From an uncultured Collinsella sp. (GTDB taxonomy: Bacteria > Actinomycetota > Coriobacteriia > Coriobacteriales > Coriobacteriaceae): a stretch of DNA of 26,185 nt. The notes beneath the pieces were generated by a model that was given only the letters and a program-made list of their open reading frames with translations, was not told the DNA's origin and made no database searches. Each line of letters starts with the position of its first letter. Within the stretch, counting starts at the first letter, position 1. The DNA lies in NCBI GenBank assembly GCA_902494295.1, contig CABUSL010000012.1, forward strand, positions 1-26,185. The letters run 5' to 3'. Positions 14,251 through 21,527 of this stretch are shown piece by piece. The translations under genes and the position numbers were made by a program.

Positions 14251-15090
14251 ATGGACCATTCAGTCACACGCCGAAAGGCCTGCCGGTTGGCAATCTCGGC
14301 AGCCGGAGCCACACTGGCAGCTGTGGTACTGCCAGCCTGCTCGAACAGTAATTCCGGCATGTCCGGCAAGGCCAGGCTGAACGTAGGCGTCCGCTCGGAT
14401 ATCGTCGGGTTTAGTGAGCGTAATCCCAACAACGGCAAATACTACGGATTCGAAATCGACCTCGCTAACGAGTTGGCAAGCCGTCTTGGCTATGGAGGCT
14501 GTTCGTTTACATCCGTAACGCCCGAGACACGCGAAGAAATGCTTTCGTCGGAAAAAGTCGATTGCCTGATCGCGTGCTACTCGATAAGCGACGAACGCAA
14601 AAAGCTGTTTGACTTCTCTGCCGCCTATTACACCGACTCGGTAATTCTTGTTGTCGAAAATACATCGCTCATTCAATCCTTCTCCCAGCTTAAGGGCGGA
14701 ACAATTGGCACGGTATCCGGAACAAACGCTGCACCTCAACTTGCCGCGAAGTTTTTGGAGCTGGGGCTTTCGGACGGCATCCCCCAGCAGCAGGATGCCA
14801 AGAGCGGCAACGTTGACTACGACACATGGCATCTGAGCCAATATGCAAGCTACGCTGAGCTTTCTTGTGCATTGGAAGCCGGCGACGTCGACGCCATGGC
14901 AACCGATGGCGCAATTGCCAAAACCTATCTCGATGGCGAGCGCACCGTCCTGCCCGATTTTGGCATCAACCCACAGCGCTACGCCGTCGCAACGCAGAAG
15001 GGCTCTGAGCTTTCACCCAAGGTTGCCGCCGAAGTACGCTCAATGCTCAAAGACAAAACAATCGATACGCTCATCGAGAAATGGAACTAA
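14251..15090 (+). CDS. Extracellular solute-binding lipoprotein (SBP family 3), orphan
   Basis: 279 residues from the ATG at 14251, with GTGAGGA six bases upstream; the ATG at 14245 touches that site and is unlikely. The signal peptide has a basic TRRKACR start, a hydrophobic core and a lipobox LPAC (Cys near 29), so the protein should be a membrane-anchored lipoprotein. The mature part is a type II periplasmic-binding fold of the amino-acid type: LNVGVRSDIVGFSERNPNNG, YYGFEIDLANELASRLGYG, DCLIACYSISDERKKLFDFS, YYTDSVILVV, then the hinge LKGGTIGTVSGTNAA. No permease or ATP-binding subunit is adjacent. Instead its stop lies 12 nt before the sensor-MscS gene, whose ribosome site overlaps this end, so the two are probably co-translated. 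Confidence 0.9.
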   Translation: MDHSVTRRKACRLAISAAGATLAAVVLPACSNSNSGMSGKARLNVGVRSDIVGFSERNPNNGKYYGFEIDLANELASRLGYGGCSFTSVTPETREEMLSSEKVDCLIACYSISDERKKLFDFSAAYYTDSVILVVENTSLIQSFSQLKGGTIGTVSGTNAAPQLAAKFLELGLSDGIPQQQDAKSGNVDYDTWHLSQYASYAELSCALEAGDVDAMATDGAIAKTYLDGERTVLPDFGINPQRYAVATQKGSELSPKVAAEVRSMLKDKTIDTLIEKWN

Positions 15091-15102
15091 GGAAGTCCAC
15101 CC

Positions 15103-18100
15103 ATGTCCAAGCGACTAAAACAGAAGTCCGTGGCGCTTGCCATTGCCGTAGCCGTCTGCACGTTAGCAATGGGACTCCTACTCGCCTCAATGCAAACGCG
15201 TCTATCGCAAGAGGATTACGCTTTGGAATTCGATCGGGTTGCCGCCGAACTCCCCGATCTCGTTAAAACGGCCCAGTCGGAAACAAAAGACAACACCCAA
15301 ACATTTGATGACTTGTATCGCACGCGTGCCGCAAGCATCGCATTTATGGCGGCCAACGATGCCGGTTATGAAGCGACCGACGCCAAAATGGCCGAGTTCA
15401 AGGACCTGCTCAAGGTCGATAACGTTCTCATTGCCCGACGTGACGGCTCCATCATCGCCAAAGCGGCTGACACCAAAGCCAATTTTAGCCGCGCCCGCTT
15501 TAACCAGCTACGCCAGTGCTTCGAGACCGGCAAGCCCTCCGATCCAGTTGAGGTCAATCTTCCCGATCAAGACTGGGTCATGCGATACTATGCCGCCAAA
15601 ATCGATGACGACACCATGGTCATCGTAGAGCAAAATCCCCAAGAGCTGCACGCCCTTGTCAAGGACACCGGCTCGACCGAGAGCATGCTCAAGAACATCT
15701 CGCTCGGCAGCCACGGATATGTCCTCGCCGTATCGGTAAAAACGCACCTGATCACCTACCATCCCGATCAGAGCATGATAGGTACCGATGCGCTCGACAA
15801 CGGCATCGACATTGGCAATCTTGAGGACGGCAAGACATTTATCACTTCCGTCAAAAACACAAGCCTGTATTGTCGCGTCAAGTTGGTCGATGACACCTAT
15901 TACGTTCTCGCCATTCCCGAAAGCGATACTGCCTCCGCGCGCAACATCACCGTGGGCGTCATCCTCTTTGCCTTCATCGCAATCGTCGCCGCCGTGGCAC
16001 TCTATGACCTGTTTGTCCTAGCGGATGACGAACATGACGACCACGACCATCACGAATACGTCAAGATCGGTCGTGACCTTCGGTTTAACCCCTCCGTGGG
16101 CAGACGCGCAACAGCCTTGTCCATTGCAGGACTCGTCTTACTGTTGGCAGTAACCTTCTATATGCAAACGCTCTTTGCCCTTTCGAGCCAGGCGACGGTC
16201 AATCGGGAGCGCCTAGAGCAGATTGATCAAACGCTCAAAAATAATGCGCTGCGCGAGGATGAACTTACGAGGCAATATAGCGAGCACTATGCCACTGCCT
16301 GCCACATTATCGCCTACATCGTTGAGCACAATCCGGAGCTCGCCACGCGAGCCGACCTGCACAGCTTGGCAAAAACGCTCAACATCGAGTCAATTTATCT
16401 CTACGACGGCGACGGCAATATGACGATCTCGAGCACGTCGCAGCGATCCTACAGCCTTTCGACCAAGTACGGTGACTCCTCCTACGAGTTCCGCTCGCTT
16501 TTGGGCGGCAAGGATGAATATATACAGCCTCTCTCTATCAACAGAACCACCGGCGAGACATATCAGTACATCGGAGTCGCACTCTACGATCAGGATGGCA
16601 TTGCAGACGGAATCGTGCAGATTGCCGTGCGCCCCATGCGCTTAGAAGAAATGCTCAAGAGCACCAAGATCGACGCAGTGCTCGATGGCATCAAGGCGGG
16701 CGCCGGAGGCTTCGCCTTTGCAATCAAGAAAAAAGACGGTACCGTCGCATATCATCCCAACGACCTTCTTTTGGGGAAAAAAGCATCCGAAATCGGACTG
16801 ACTGACGAGCAGCTTGCAGATGGCTTTAGCGACTTCGTCTACATCGACAACCAAAAACTCTACGCCTCCTGCTTGGAGACTGGCGACTATTACGTTTACG
16901 TCGCGGCACCCGAAGACTCCTTTATGCACCAGCGCGTTCCGCTCACAATCGCAACCGGAATCATCGCCGCCATTTGCTTTGCCCTTATCTACCCGTTGCT
17001 GACGCTCGACACCATAAACGTCGAAGAAAAGCGTTCGAAGCACGAAGGCGACTTCGCGACAAGACGGCACAACATCACCGTCACGACGTCCGACGGCCGT
17101 GTCAAACACAGCGAAAGCGCCATTAGCCGATGGCTCAACATCTCCTTTAAATGGGAGGACAAAACCCCCGAGCAAAAACTCGGCACAGTCCTTAAATGGT
17201 TTACCGGCATCGCGGTGTTTATCGTCTTTTTGGCCGTCTTGTTTAAAGACGCTCTGTTTGGTCCGCGTTCGGTATTTACCTATATCCTGGGCAACGACTG
17301 GCAGCACGGTCTCAACATATTCGCGCTCACCGCTTCGATCATGTACGCCTGTGTGGCTCTCACAGTGTGCGCAATCGCGCAGGCGCTTCTTCGCATGTTG
17401 TCCAATGTGCTTGGAGCGCGCGGCGAGACGATATGCCGACTTCTCTCGAGCCTGACAAAATACGGAACTCTCATCGCTATGCTCTATTGGTGCCTCGGCG
17501 TTTTGGGTGTCGATACCGCAACGCTTTTAGCCTCGGCAGGTATCATCACACTCGCCGTCTCCTTTGGAGCCAAAGACCTCATCACAGATATCTTATGCGG
17601 GCTCTTTATTATCTTTGAAGGCGAGTTCCGCGTTGGAGACGTCATCTCGGTTGGCGGCAATACCGGCACCGTTATGGAGATTGGTGTGCGAACCACAAAG
17701 ATCAATGACGGCAACGGCAATGTCCTGCTCCTACGCAACAGCTCGATTTCGAATGTCACCAACATGACAAAACTTAATTCTTACGCCAGCATAGATATCA
17801 CCATCCCGGTGGGAGAATCTCTACCCTATGTCGAAAAGGTGCTTAAAGACGAGCTCAAAAGCGTGCATGACCGCGTTCCCGCCATTATCGATGGCCCCTT
17901 CTACAAGGGCGTGGTCGACCTTAGCAGCACCGCTATGACCATTCGCGTTGTCGCCACCTGCAAGGAGACCGATCGCGGCAGTGTCATGCGTTCTTTGCGC
18001 CGTGAGGTAAAGCTCATGCTTTCCCGCCGCGACATCGCCCCCTATCAACTCGTTTTCGATCATTGCGATGCCGACGAGGCCGCTCCAAGGGAAGCTACCG

Positions 18101-18186
18101 CCGAAGAACTCGCCGAAGCGGACGAGTTTAGCGAAGAACAGAAACTCGCCTCGCAAGACCTGGGTAACGAACCCACCAATCAGTAA
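15103..18186 (+). CDS. MscS-family channel with two extracellular Cache-like sensor regions
   Basis: 1027 residues, with AAGGAAG before the ATG. Predicted layout: membrane helix about 8-30; extracellular region about 31-280 with NISLGSHGYVLAVSVKTHLI followed by YHPDQSMIG, typical of Cache domains; helix about 282-305; a cytoplasmic DDEHDDHDHHE loop near 307; helix about 336-360; second extracellular region about 361-610 with GIKAGAGGFAFAIKKKDGTV followed by YHPNDLLLG; helix about 612-636; then the MscS module with helices near 697-719, 737-766, 784-800 and the pore helix LLASAGIITLAVSFGAKDLI from about 807. The beta-domain GEFRVGDVISVGGNTGTVME follows, and an acidic tail ends the protein. Ordinary MscS has about 286 residues. 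Expected role: an ion or small-solute channel gated by a sensed ligand or by tension. Confidence 0.9.
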   Translation: MSKRLKQKSVALAIAVAVCTLAMGLLLASMQTRLSQEDYALEFDRVAAELPDLVKTAQSETKDNTQTFDDLYRTRAASIAFMAANDAGYEATDAKMAEFKDLLKVDNVLIARRDGSIIAKAADTKANFSRARFNQLRQCFETGKPSDPVEVNLPDQDWVMRYYAAKIDDDTMVIVEQNPQELHALVKDTGSTESMLKNISLGSHGYVLAVSVKTHLITYHPDQSMIGTDALDNGIDIGNLEDGKTFITSVKNTSLYCRVKLVDDTYYVLAIPESDTASARNITVGVILFAFIAIVAAVALYDLFVLADDEHDDHDHHEYVKIGRDLRFNPSVGRRATALSIAGLVLLLAVTFYMQTLFALSSQATVNRERLEQIDQTLKNNALREDELTRQYSEHYATACHIIAYIVEHNPELATRADLHSLAKTLNIESIYLYDGDGNMTISSTSQRSYSLSTKYGDSSYEFRSLLGGKDEYIQPLSINRTTGETYQYIGVALYDQDGIADGIVQIAVRPMRLEEMLKSTKIDAVLDGIKAGAGGFAFAIKKKDGTVAYHPNDLLLGKKASEIGLTDEQLADGFSDFVYIDNQKLYASCLETGDYYVYVAAPEDSFMHQRVPLTIATGIIAAICFALIYPLLTLDTINVEEKRSKHEGDFATRRHNITVTTSDGRVKHSESAISRWLNISFKWEDKTPEQKLGTVLKWFTGIAVFIVFLAVLFKDALFGPRSVFTYILGNDWQHGLNIFALTASIMYACVALTVCAIAQALLRMLSNVLGARGETICRLLSSLTKYGTLIAMLYWCLGVLGVDTATLLASAGIITLAVSFGAKDLITDILCGLFIIFEGEFRVGDVISVGGNTGTVMEIGVRTTKINDGNGNVLLLRNSSISNVTNMTKLNSYASIDITIPVGESLPYVEKVLKDELKSVHDRVPAIIDGPFYKGVVDLSSTAMTIRVVATCKETDRGSVMRSLRREVKLMLSRRDIAPYQLVFDHCDADEAAPREATAEELAEADEFSEEQKLASQDLGNEPTNQ

Positions 18187-18189
18187 TTC

Positions 18190-18220
18190 ATGGCACCGGG
18201 CAACACCCGCACGGTGCCAT
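18190..18220 (+). terminator. Hairpin between the MscS gene and the small membrane gene
   Basis: ATGGCACCG (18190-18198) pairs perfectly with CGGTGCCAT (18212-18220), and inside the loop CGGG can pair with CCCG. Only TTAA follows, so termination would be partial. It may reduce expression of the downstream gene relative to the SBP-channel pair. Confidence 0.45.
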
Positions 18221-18246
18221 TAAGGCTCCAGGGAAAGGAACTGAAC

Positions 18247-18645
18247 ATGAGCAACAACCGTAAAGTCCTAAAGGTCATGTCCATCATTTATCTATTGGGA
18301 GGTATTTTTAGCATCGCCGCGGGCGCGTTGGCACTCACCGCGGCTTCGGGCGACGCCAGCGGTGATCTCTCGGTTTACAGCGTTGTCGTCATCGTGATGG
18401 GCATCGTCGAAATCATCGCTGCCGTGCTGGGCATCCGCGCCTCAAATAACCCCAGCAAGATTGGTGTCGTTTGGGTCTGGGCTATCATTTGCCTGGTTTG
18501 TGCCGTTGTGAGCCTGCTGCTTTCCGAGCCCTTCTTGGGCGGAGTCGGCACCAGCGCCACCGATGTCACCGCCGTGGTCGTAAGTGCCGTGTACTTCGTT
18601 TTCGCCAACCGCGTTAAAAAGGAAAGCCAGGAGCGCCTGAGCTAG
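18247..18645 (+). CDS. Small four-helix membrane protein, copy 1
   Basis: 132 residues; AAAGGA precedes the ATG. Four predicted membrane helices: about 8-30 (VMSIIYLLGGIFSIAAGALA), 42-62 (VYSVVVIVMGIVEIIAAVLG), 76-94 (VWVWAIICLVCAVVSLLL) and 104-122 (ATDVTAVVVSAVYFVFA), ending in a charged KKESQERLS tail. The pattern of a short helix pair, an RASNNPSKI loop and a second pair is shared with the protein at 19966-20367, so the two are paralogues. The function is unknown. It is co-directional with the SBP and MscS genes and 60 nt downstream, and may belong to that unit. Confidence 0.82.
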   Translation: MSNNRKVLKVMSIIYLLGGIFSIAAGALALTAASGDASGDLSVYSVVVIVMGIVEIIAAVLGIRASNNPSKIGVVWVWAIICLVCAVVSLLLSEPFLGGVGTSATDVTAVVVSAVYFVFANRVKKESQERLS

Positions 18646-18681
18646 GGTATCTGACCCGCCTGCACAGAGCACCGTATATGA

Positions 18682-18727
18682 AAGCCGCCCTCCGCTTCTC
18701 AAGCAAACAAGAAACGGAGGGCGGCTT
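18682..18727. terminator. Bidirectional hairpin between convergent genes
   Basis: AAGCCGCCCTCCG (18682-18694) pairs without mismatch with CGGAGGGCGGCTT (18715-18727); the loop is 20 nt. It lies between the small membrane gene and the convergent LysR gene. There is little T-run on either side, but the stem is GC rich. Confidence 0.6.
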
Positions 18728-18833
18728 ACTGTGGATGGTCTTTGCATTCATTCGATTGCCACGGCACGGTGCAATCGACAGCATAATGCCAGACACGACC
18801 GAGCCGACAGCGGCAAGCGCGTCAACGGATGTG

Positions 18834-19772
18834 CTAGCGAGTAGCAGACCCGTTGGTACAGCCCACCATGCGAATCAAGTAGTTCTCTACGACGTGATAA
18901 GCTTGGGACTTTTCATCTTTAAGGGAAACTAAACACACCGGAACCGTCAGGACCCCTTCGCCCACAATGGGAACAATCTCAAACCCACTAGCGACCTGAC
19001 CAGGAACGGGAAGAATGGCATTTAAGAAATAGCCGCGCTCGGCCGCCAAAAACGCCCCAACTTGAGCGGGGCTATCGATAACGCGCGTCTCACCTAGGAC
19101 ATCGCGGCTTTTGTACTGCCAAAAAATCGAGTTGTTAAAGCTATCGAACGCTGTCGACTGTCCCACCGGATAGGAGCTCAGATCAGCCACAGTCACAAAG
19201 GGCCTCTTGCCGAGCGGATGGTCGGCGGCGACGAAAATACCCGTGGGCAGGGTTCCCAGCTGCTCGCAGTCATCATTGGTATTGTCATATGTACCCACCG
19301 TAAGCAAGGCATCGAGGTCTCCCTGCTCGAGCTCCTGCTGGGCAACTCCGGGATGCACAGTGCAAAACTTCACCCGCACGCGCACACCACGCATGATAAG
19401 CGCAGATAGCCCCTTATATAGCTTATCCTCGTTATCGAATGCGGGAGCGCACAGGCCAATCGAGAGTTCCGGCATCGCTTGAGGACCAGAGGACGACGAG
19501 ACGGTCAGGTCGCATCCAGACGGGTCAAAGTTTTCAACCTCACGATATGCTTCGACGGCGGGTCGAGCCTTGGCATAAAAGCTGCGACCGGCCTGAGTCG
19601 GCCTGACACCGCTACTCCCACGCTCAAAAAACTGAACGTTAAAAAACTGCTCGAGCTCGCTAATTGACTTGGAAATGGCCTGAACAGTCACGTGGTGCTG
19701 GTGCGCCGCAGCAGTAAAACTCTTCGTCTCGAATACGGCGACAAAATAGCCGACCTGCTTGATATTCACCAT
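18834..19772 (-). CDS. LysR-family transcriptional regulator, copy A
   Basis: 312 residues, starting after TTAGGGG. The N-terminal winged helix is clear: FVAVFETKSFTAAAHQHHVT, VQAISKSISELEQFFNVQFF and ERGSSGVRPTQAGRSFY, the standard LysR recognition region. The rest is the two-lobed effector-binding domain, with a linker at about 78-95. The usual Ser-rich helix 2 is replaced by HQHHVTVQ, which is unusual. It is transcribed away from the second small membrane protein gene at 19966 and toward the first one at 18247, so those paralogues are candidate targets. A palindrome at 19793-19809 is a candidate autoregulatory site. The effector is unknown. Confidence 0.9.
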   Translation of the reverse strand: MVNIKQVGYFVAVFETKSFTAAAHQHHVTVQAISKSISELEQFFNVQFFERGSSGVRPTQAGRSFYAKARPAVEAYREVENFDPSGCDLTVSSSSGPQAMPELSIGLCAPAFDNEDKLYKGLSALIMRGVRVRVKFCTVHPGVAQQELEQGDLDALLTVGTYDNTNDDCEQLGTLPTGIFVAADHPLGKRPFVTVADLSSYPVGQSTAFDSFNNSIFWQYKSRDVLGETRVIDSPAQVGAFLAAERGYFLNAILPVPGQVASGFEIVPIVGEGVLTVPVCLVSLKDEKSQAYHVVENYLIRMVGCTNGSATR

Positions 19773-19792
19773 TCGCCCCTAAAAAATGCACA

Positions 19793-19809
19793 GTTTAATC
19801 CAGTTAAAC
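19793..19809. promoter_or_regulatory. Candidate LysR operator (TTAA-N5-TTAA type)
   Basis: GTTTAATCCAGTTAAAC: six-base inverted arms around a 5-bp centre, containing a T-N11-A core. It lies 20 bp upstream of the LysR start and in the divergent region. This matches the form of LysR-type boxes; the assignment is by position and symmetry only. Confidence 0.5.
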
Positions 19810-19965
19810 AAAAAGCTAGCACAGCGCAAGTGCCACCCCTGTCGCGAGCGGAGCGTTCAACTATTAGATGAACGTGCACAGCACCTTGTTGAATTACAAT
19901 ATGCTTCGCGACATGCATCATGCGTGCGCATCAAATACGTCATGTCCACTTCGAAAGGACCAGCC

Positions 19966-20367
19966 ATGAGCTTCACTCGCAAGACTCTCAAAATCCTTGC
20001 TCTCATCTACTTTGTTTTGGGCATCGCCAGCCTCGTCACCGCCGGCGTCGGTATCGCCACGGGCGGTCTCGATTCCACGTACGGTTCGTACGCCACGCTC
20101 GCAGCGGTCGTGCTTATCGCCAAGGGTCTCGTCGACCTTGCCGCAGGCGTCGCCGGTATCAAGGGCGCCAACAAGCCTTCGCAGGTGGACGGCGCGTTTA
20201 AGCTCGGTATTGTTGCCGCGGTCGCCACGCTTGCCCAAGCGGTGCTCACGCTTCCCGCGTTTGGCGGCGACGCCATCAACTTTGGCGCCTTTGTCATCGT
20301 GGTGTACGACCTGTTCTTTGTTCAGCAGGCACACGCCGTTAAGGCCGAGAACAAGGACCGCCTATAA
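19966..20367 (+). CDS. Small four-helix membrane protein, copy 2
   Basis: 133 residues, AAAGGA eight bases before the chosen ATG. It begins MSFTRKTLKILALIYFVLGI, which aligns with MSNNRKVLKVMSIIYLLGGI of the protein at 18247. Both share the second helix pattern (VVLIAKGLVDLAAGVAGIKG here), a short GANKPSQV loop in place of ASNNPSKI, two more helices, and a charged tail ending KDRL. They are paralogues flanking a LysR regulator gene. An earlier ATG (19942) would add eight residues without a better ribosome site. Function unknown; a membrane-stress or signalling role is possible but not shown. Confidence 0.82.
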   Translation: MSFTRKTLKILALIYFVLGIASLVTAGVGIATGGLDSTYGSYATLAAVVLIAKGLVDLAAGVAGIKGANKPSQVDGAFKLGIVAAVATLAQAVLTLPAFGGDAINFGAFVIVVYDLFFVQQAHAVKAENKDRL

Positions 20368-20405
20368 GCGCTCGCTTCTCATAACCTCTGCAGCCAAGCA
20401 ACTAA

Positions 20406-20441
20406 AAAGGGCCGATCGCGCATCTCCGCGGTCGGCCCTTT
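20406..20441 (+). terminator. Intrinsic terminator after the second small membrane gene
   Basis: AAAGGGCCGATCGCG (20406-20420), loop CATCTC, CGCGGTCGGCCCTTT (20427-20441): a 15-bp stem with one G-U wobble and a short T-run. Confidence 0.8.
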
Positions 20442-20457
20442 ACGTTTGCCCAGATAA

Positions 20458-20494
20458 AACCTACCAAAATAAACCTGTCCCTTTTTGGCAGGTT
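20458..20494. terminator. Hairpin at the end of the RlmA-like gene, with conserved loop
   Basis: AACCTACCAAAA (20458-20469) pairs with TTTTGGCAGGTT (20483-20494) with one mismatch; the loop carries AACCTGTCCC. On the minus strand it directly follows the stop codon of the methyltransferase gene and places a run of T at the 3' arm. It belongs to the shared-loop hairpin family. Confidence 0.6.
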
Positions 20495-20495
20495 G

Positions 20496-21311
20496 TTAGC
20501 TGTGGCGGTACTCGGCGATGATGAAGTCGATGTCAGTCTGAAGGGTATCGAAGTTTGCCAGGCGCTCTTTGTCGGCGGGGCGCGTGCGGTAGTAGTACGG
20601 CGTCATCTGGAACACCGCCTCGATGTCCGCCTGGGTCTGAAGCGTAATATTCGCAGACACCCGCTGCGTTCCGACCAACTCGAGCTCGGTGGTCTGCGGC
20701 AGCTTCTCGTCATTAAGATATGGCGTGTCGTAGAGCACCTCCTTGAGCCCAAACAAATGACGGGCACCCGGCACCACGGTATAGAGTGAGCCCTCTGGCG
20801 CCAGCACGCGGGCAAACTCACGCTCGTTAAAGGGAGCGAAGAGCTCGGTCACCATATCGAAGGCGCCGTCCGCCACGGGGATGTCCTTCATGTTGGCCAC
20901 GAAATAGGTCGCATCGCCGCGCTTGGCGGCCAGGCGCACCATCTCTTTGCCCAAGTCGAACCCGTAAGCGCCCACGCCCGGCACCGCGCCCATGGCACTC
21001 GTGTAATAGCCCTCGCCGCAGCAAATATCGAGCAGCGTCATGGGGCCGCTCGTAGACGCAGCACGCCCAGACACCTGCTTGCGCACCAGCTCGACCATCG
21101 CATCGCGCAACGGTGCGTAGTATCCGCGGTTCAGAAAGTCACGACGGCTGCGTGCCTGCGACTTGGGATCGCCCATGGAGTCGCCGCTCTTGGACGAGCG
21201 CAGCAGATACAGATAGCCCTCGCGCGCACGGTCAAACCGGTGTCCGCTCGCGCATGCAGCACCGCGTTCATTGTCCACCAACGGCTCATGGCAAACGGGA
21301 CACAACAACAT
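20496..21311 (-). CDS. rlmA: RlmA-type 23S rRNA (guanine-N1)-methyltransferase
   Basis: 271 residues, starting after AAGGAGT. The N-terminal zinc finger (CPVC, then Cys and His in ACASGHRFDRAREGYLYLL) is diagnostic for the RlmA I/II family. The SAM-binding site is LLDICCGEGYYTSAM, followed by GFDLGKEMVRLAAKR and the motif TELFAPFNEREFARVLAPEG. The C-terminal part contains PYYYRTRPADKERL. RlmA(I) methylates G745 and RlmA(II) G748 of 23S rRNA; the latter is connected with susceptibility to mycinosyl macrolides. Which nucleotide is modified here cannot be decided by eye. It is convergent with the second small membrane gene, with two hairpins between them. Confidence 0.86.
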   Translation of the reverse strand: MLLCPVCHEPLVDNERGAACASGHRFDRAREGYLYLLRSSKSGDSMGDPKSQARSRRDFLNRGYYAPLRDAMVELVRKQVSGRAASTSGPMTLLDICCGEGYYTSAMGAVPGVGAYGFDLGKEMVRLAAKRGDATYFVANMKDIPVADGAFDMVTELFAPFNEREFARVLAPEGSLYTVVPGARHLFGLKEVLYDTPYLNDEKLPQTTELELVGTQRVSANITLQTQADIEAVFQMTPYYYRTRPADKERLANFDTLQTDIDFIIAEYRHS

Positions 21312-21367
21312 GGCAACTCCTTAGCGCGAACAACACAACGCACACCATTGTCGCACGCCTTCCCCAC

Positions 21368-21398
21368 CTAGTCATTGGGGACGTTCTTGAATGACTAG
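21368..21398. repeat. Hairpin with GGGGACGTTC loop
   Basis: CTAGTCATT (21368-21376) pairs with AATGACTAG (21390-21398); the loop GGGGACGTTCTTG carries the core shared with other hairpins in the window. It lies between the RlmA-like and MATE genes, upstream of both. Confidence 0.55.
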
Positions 21399-21417
21399 TT
21401 AGAAGAGATAAGGAGTG

Positions 21418-21459
21418 TCCCCAGCTGCCGACAGAAAAGGAACGTCCCCAAGTGCCGAC
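21418..21459. repeat. 15-bp direct repeat with GTCCCC core
   Basis: TCCCCAGCTGCCGAC (21418-21432) and TCCCCAAGTGCCGAC (21445-21459) match at 13 of 15 positions, 27 bp apart, each preceded by a GGAAC- or GGAGT-like stretch and a G. They adjoin the hairpin at 21368 and contain the same GGGGAC core in the other orientation. Confidence 0.55.
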
Positions 21460-21527
21460 TGGTTGCATTAGGAGTATCATCATCTGCGCAAATAAGCACG
21501 AAAGAGCATGTTAGAGATTGAGAGCGT

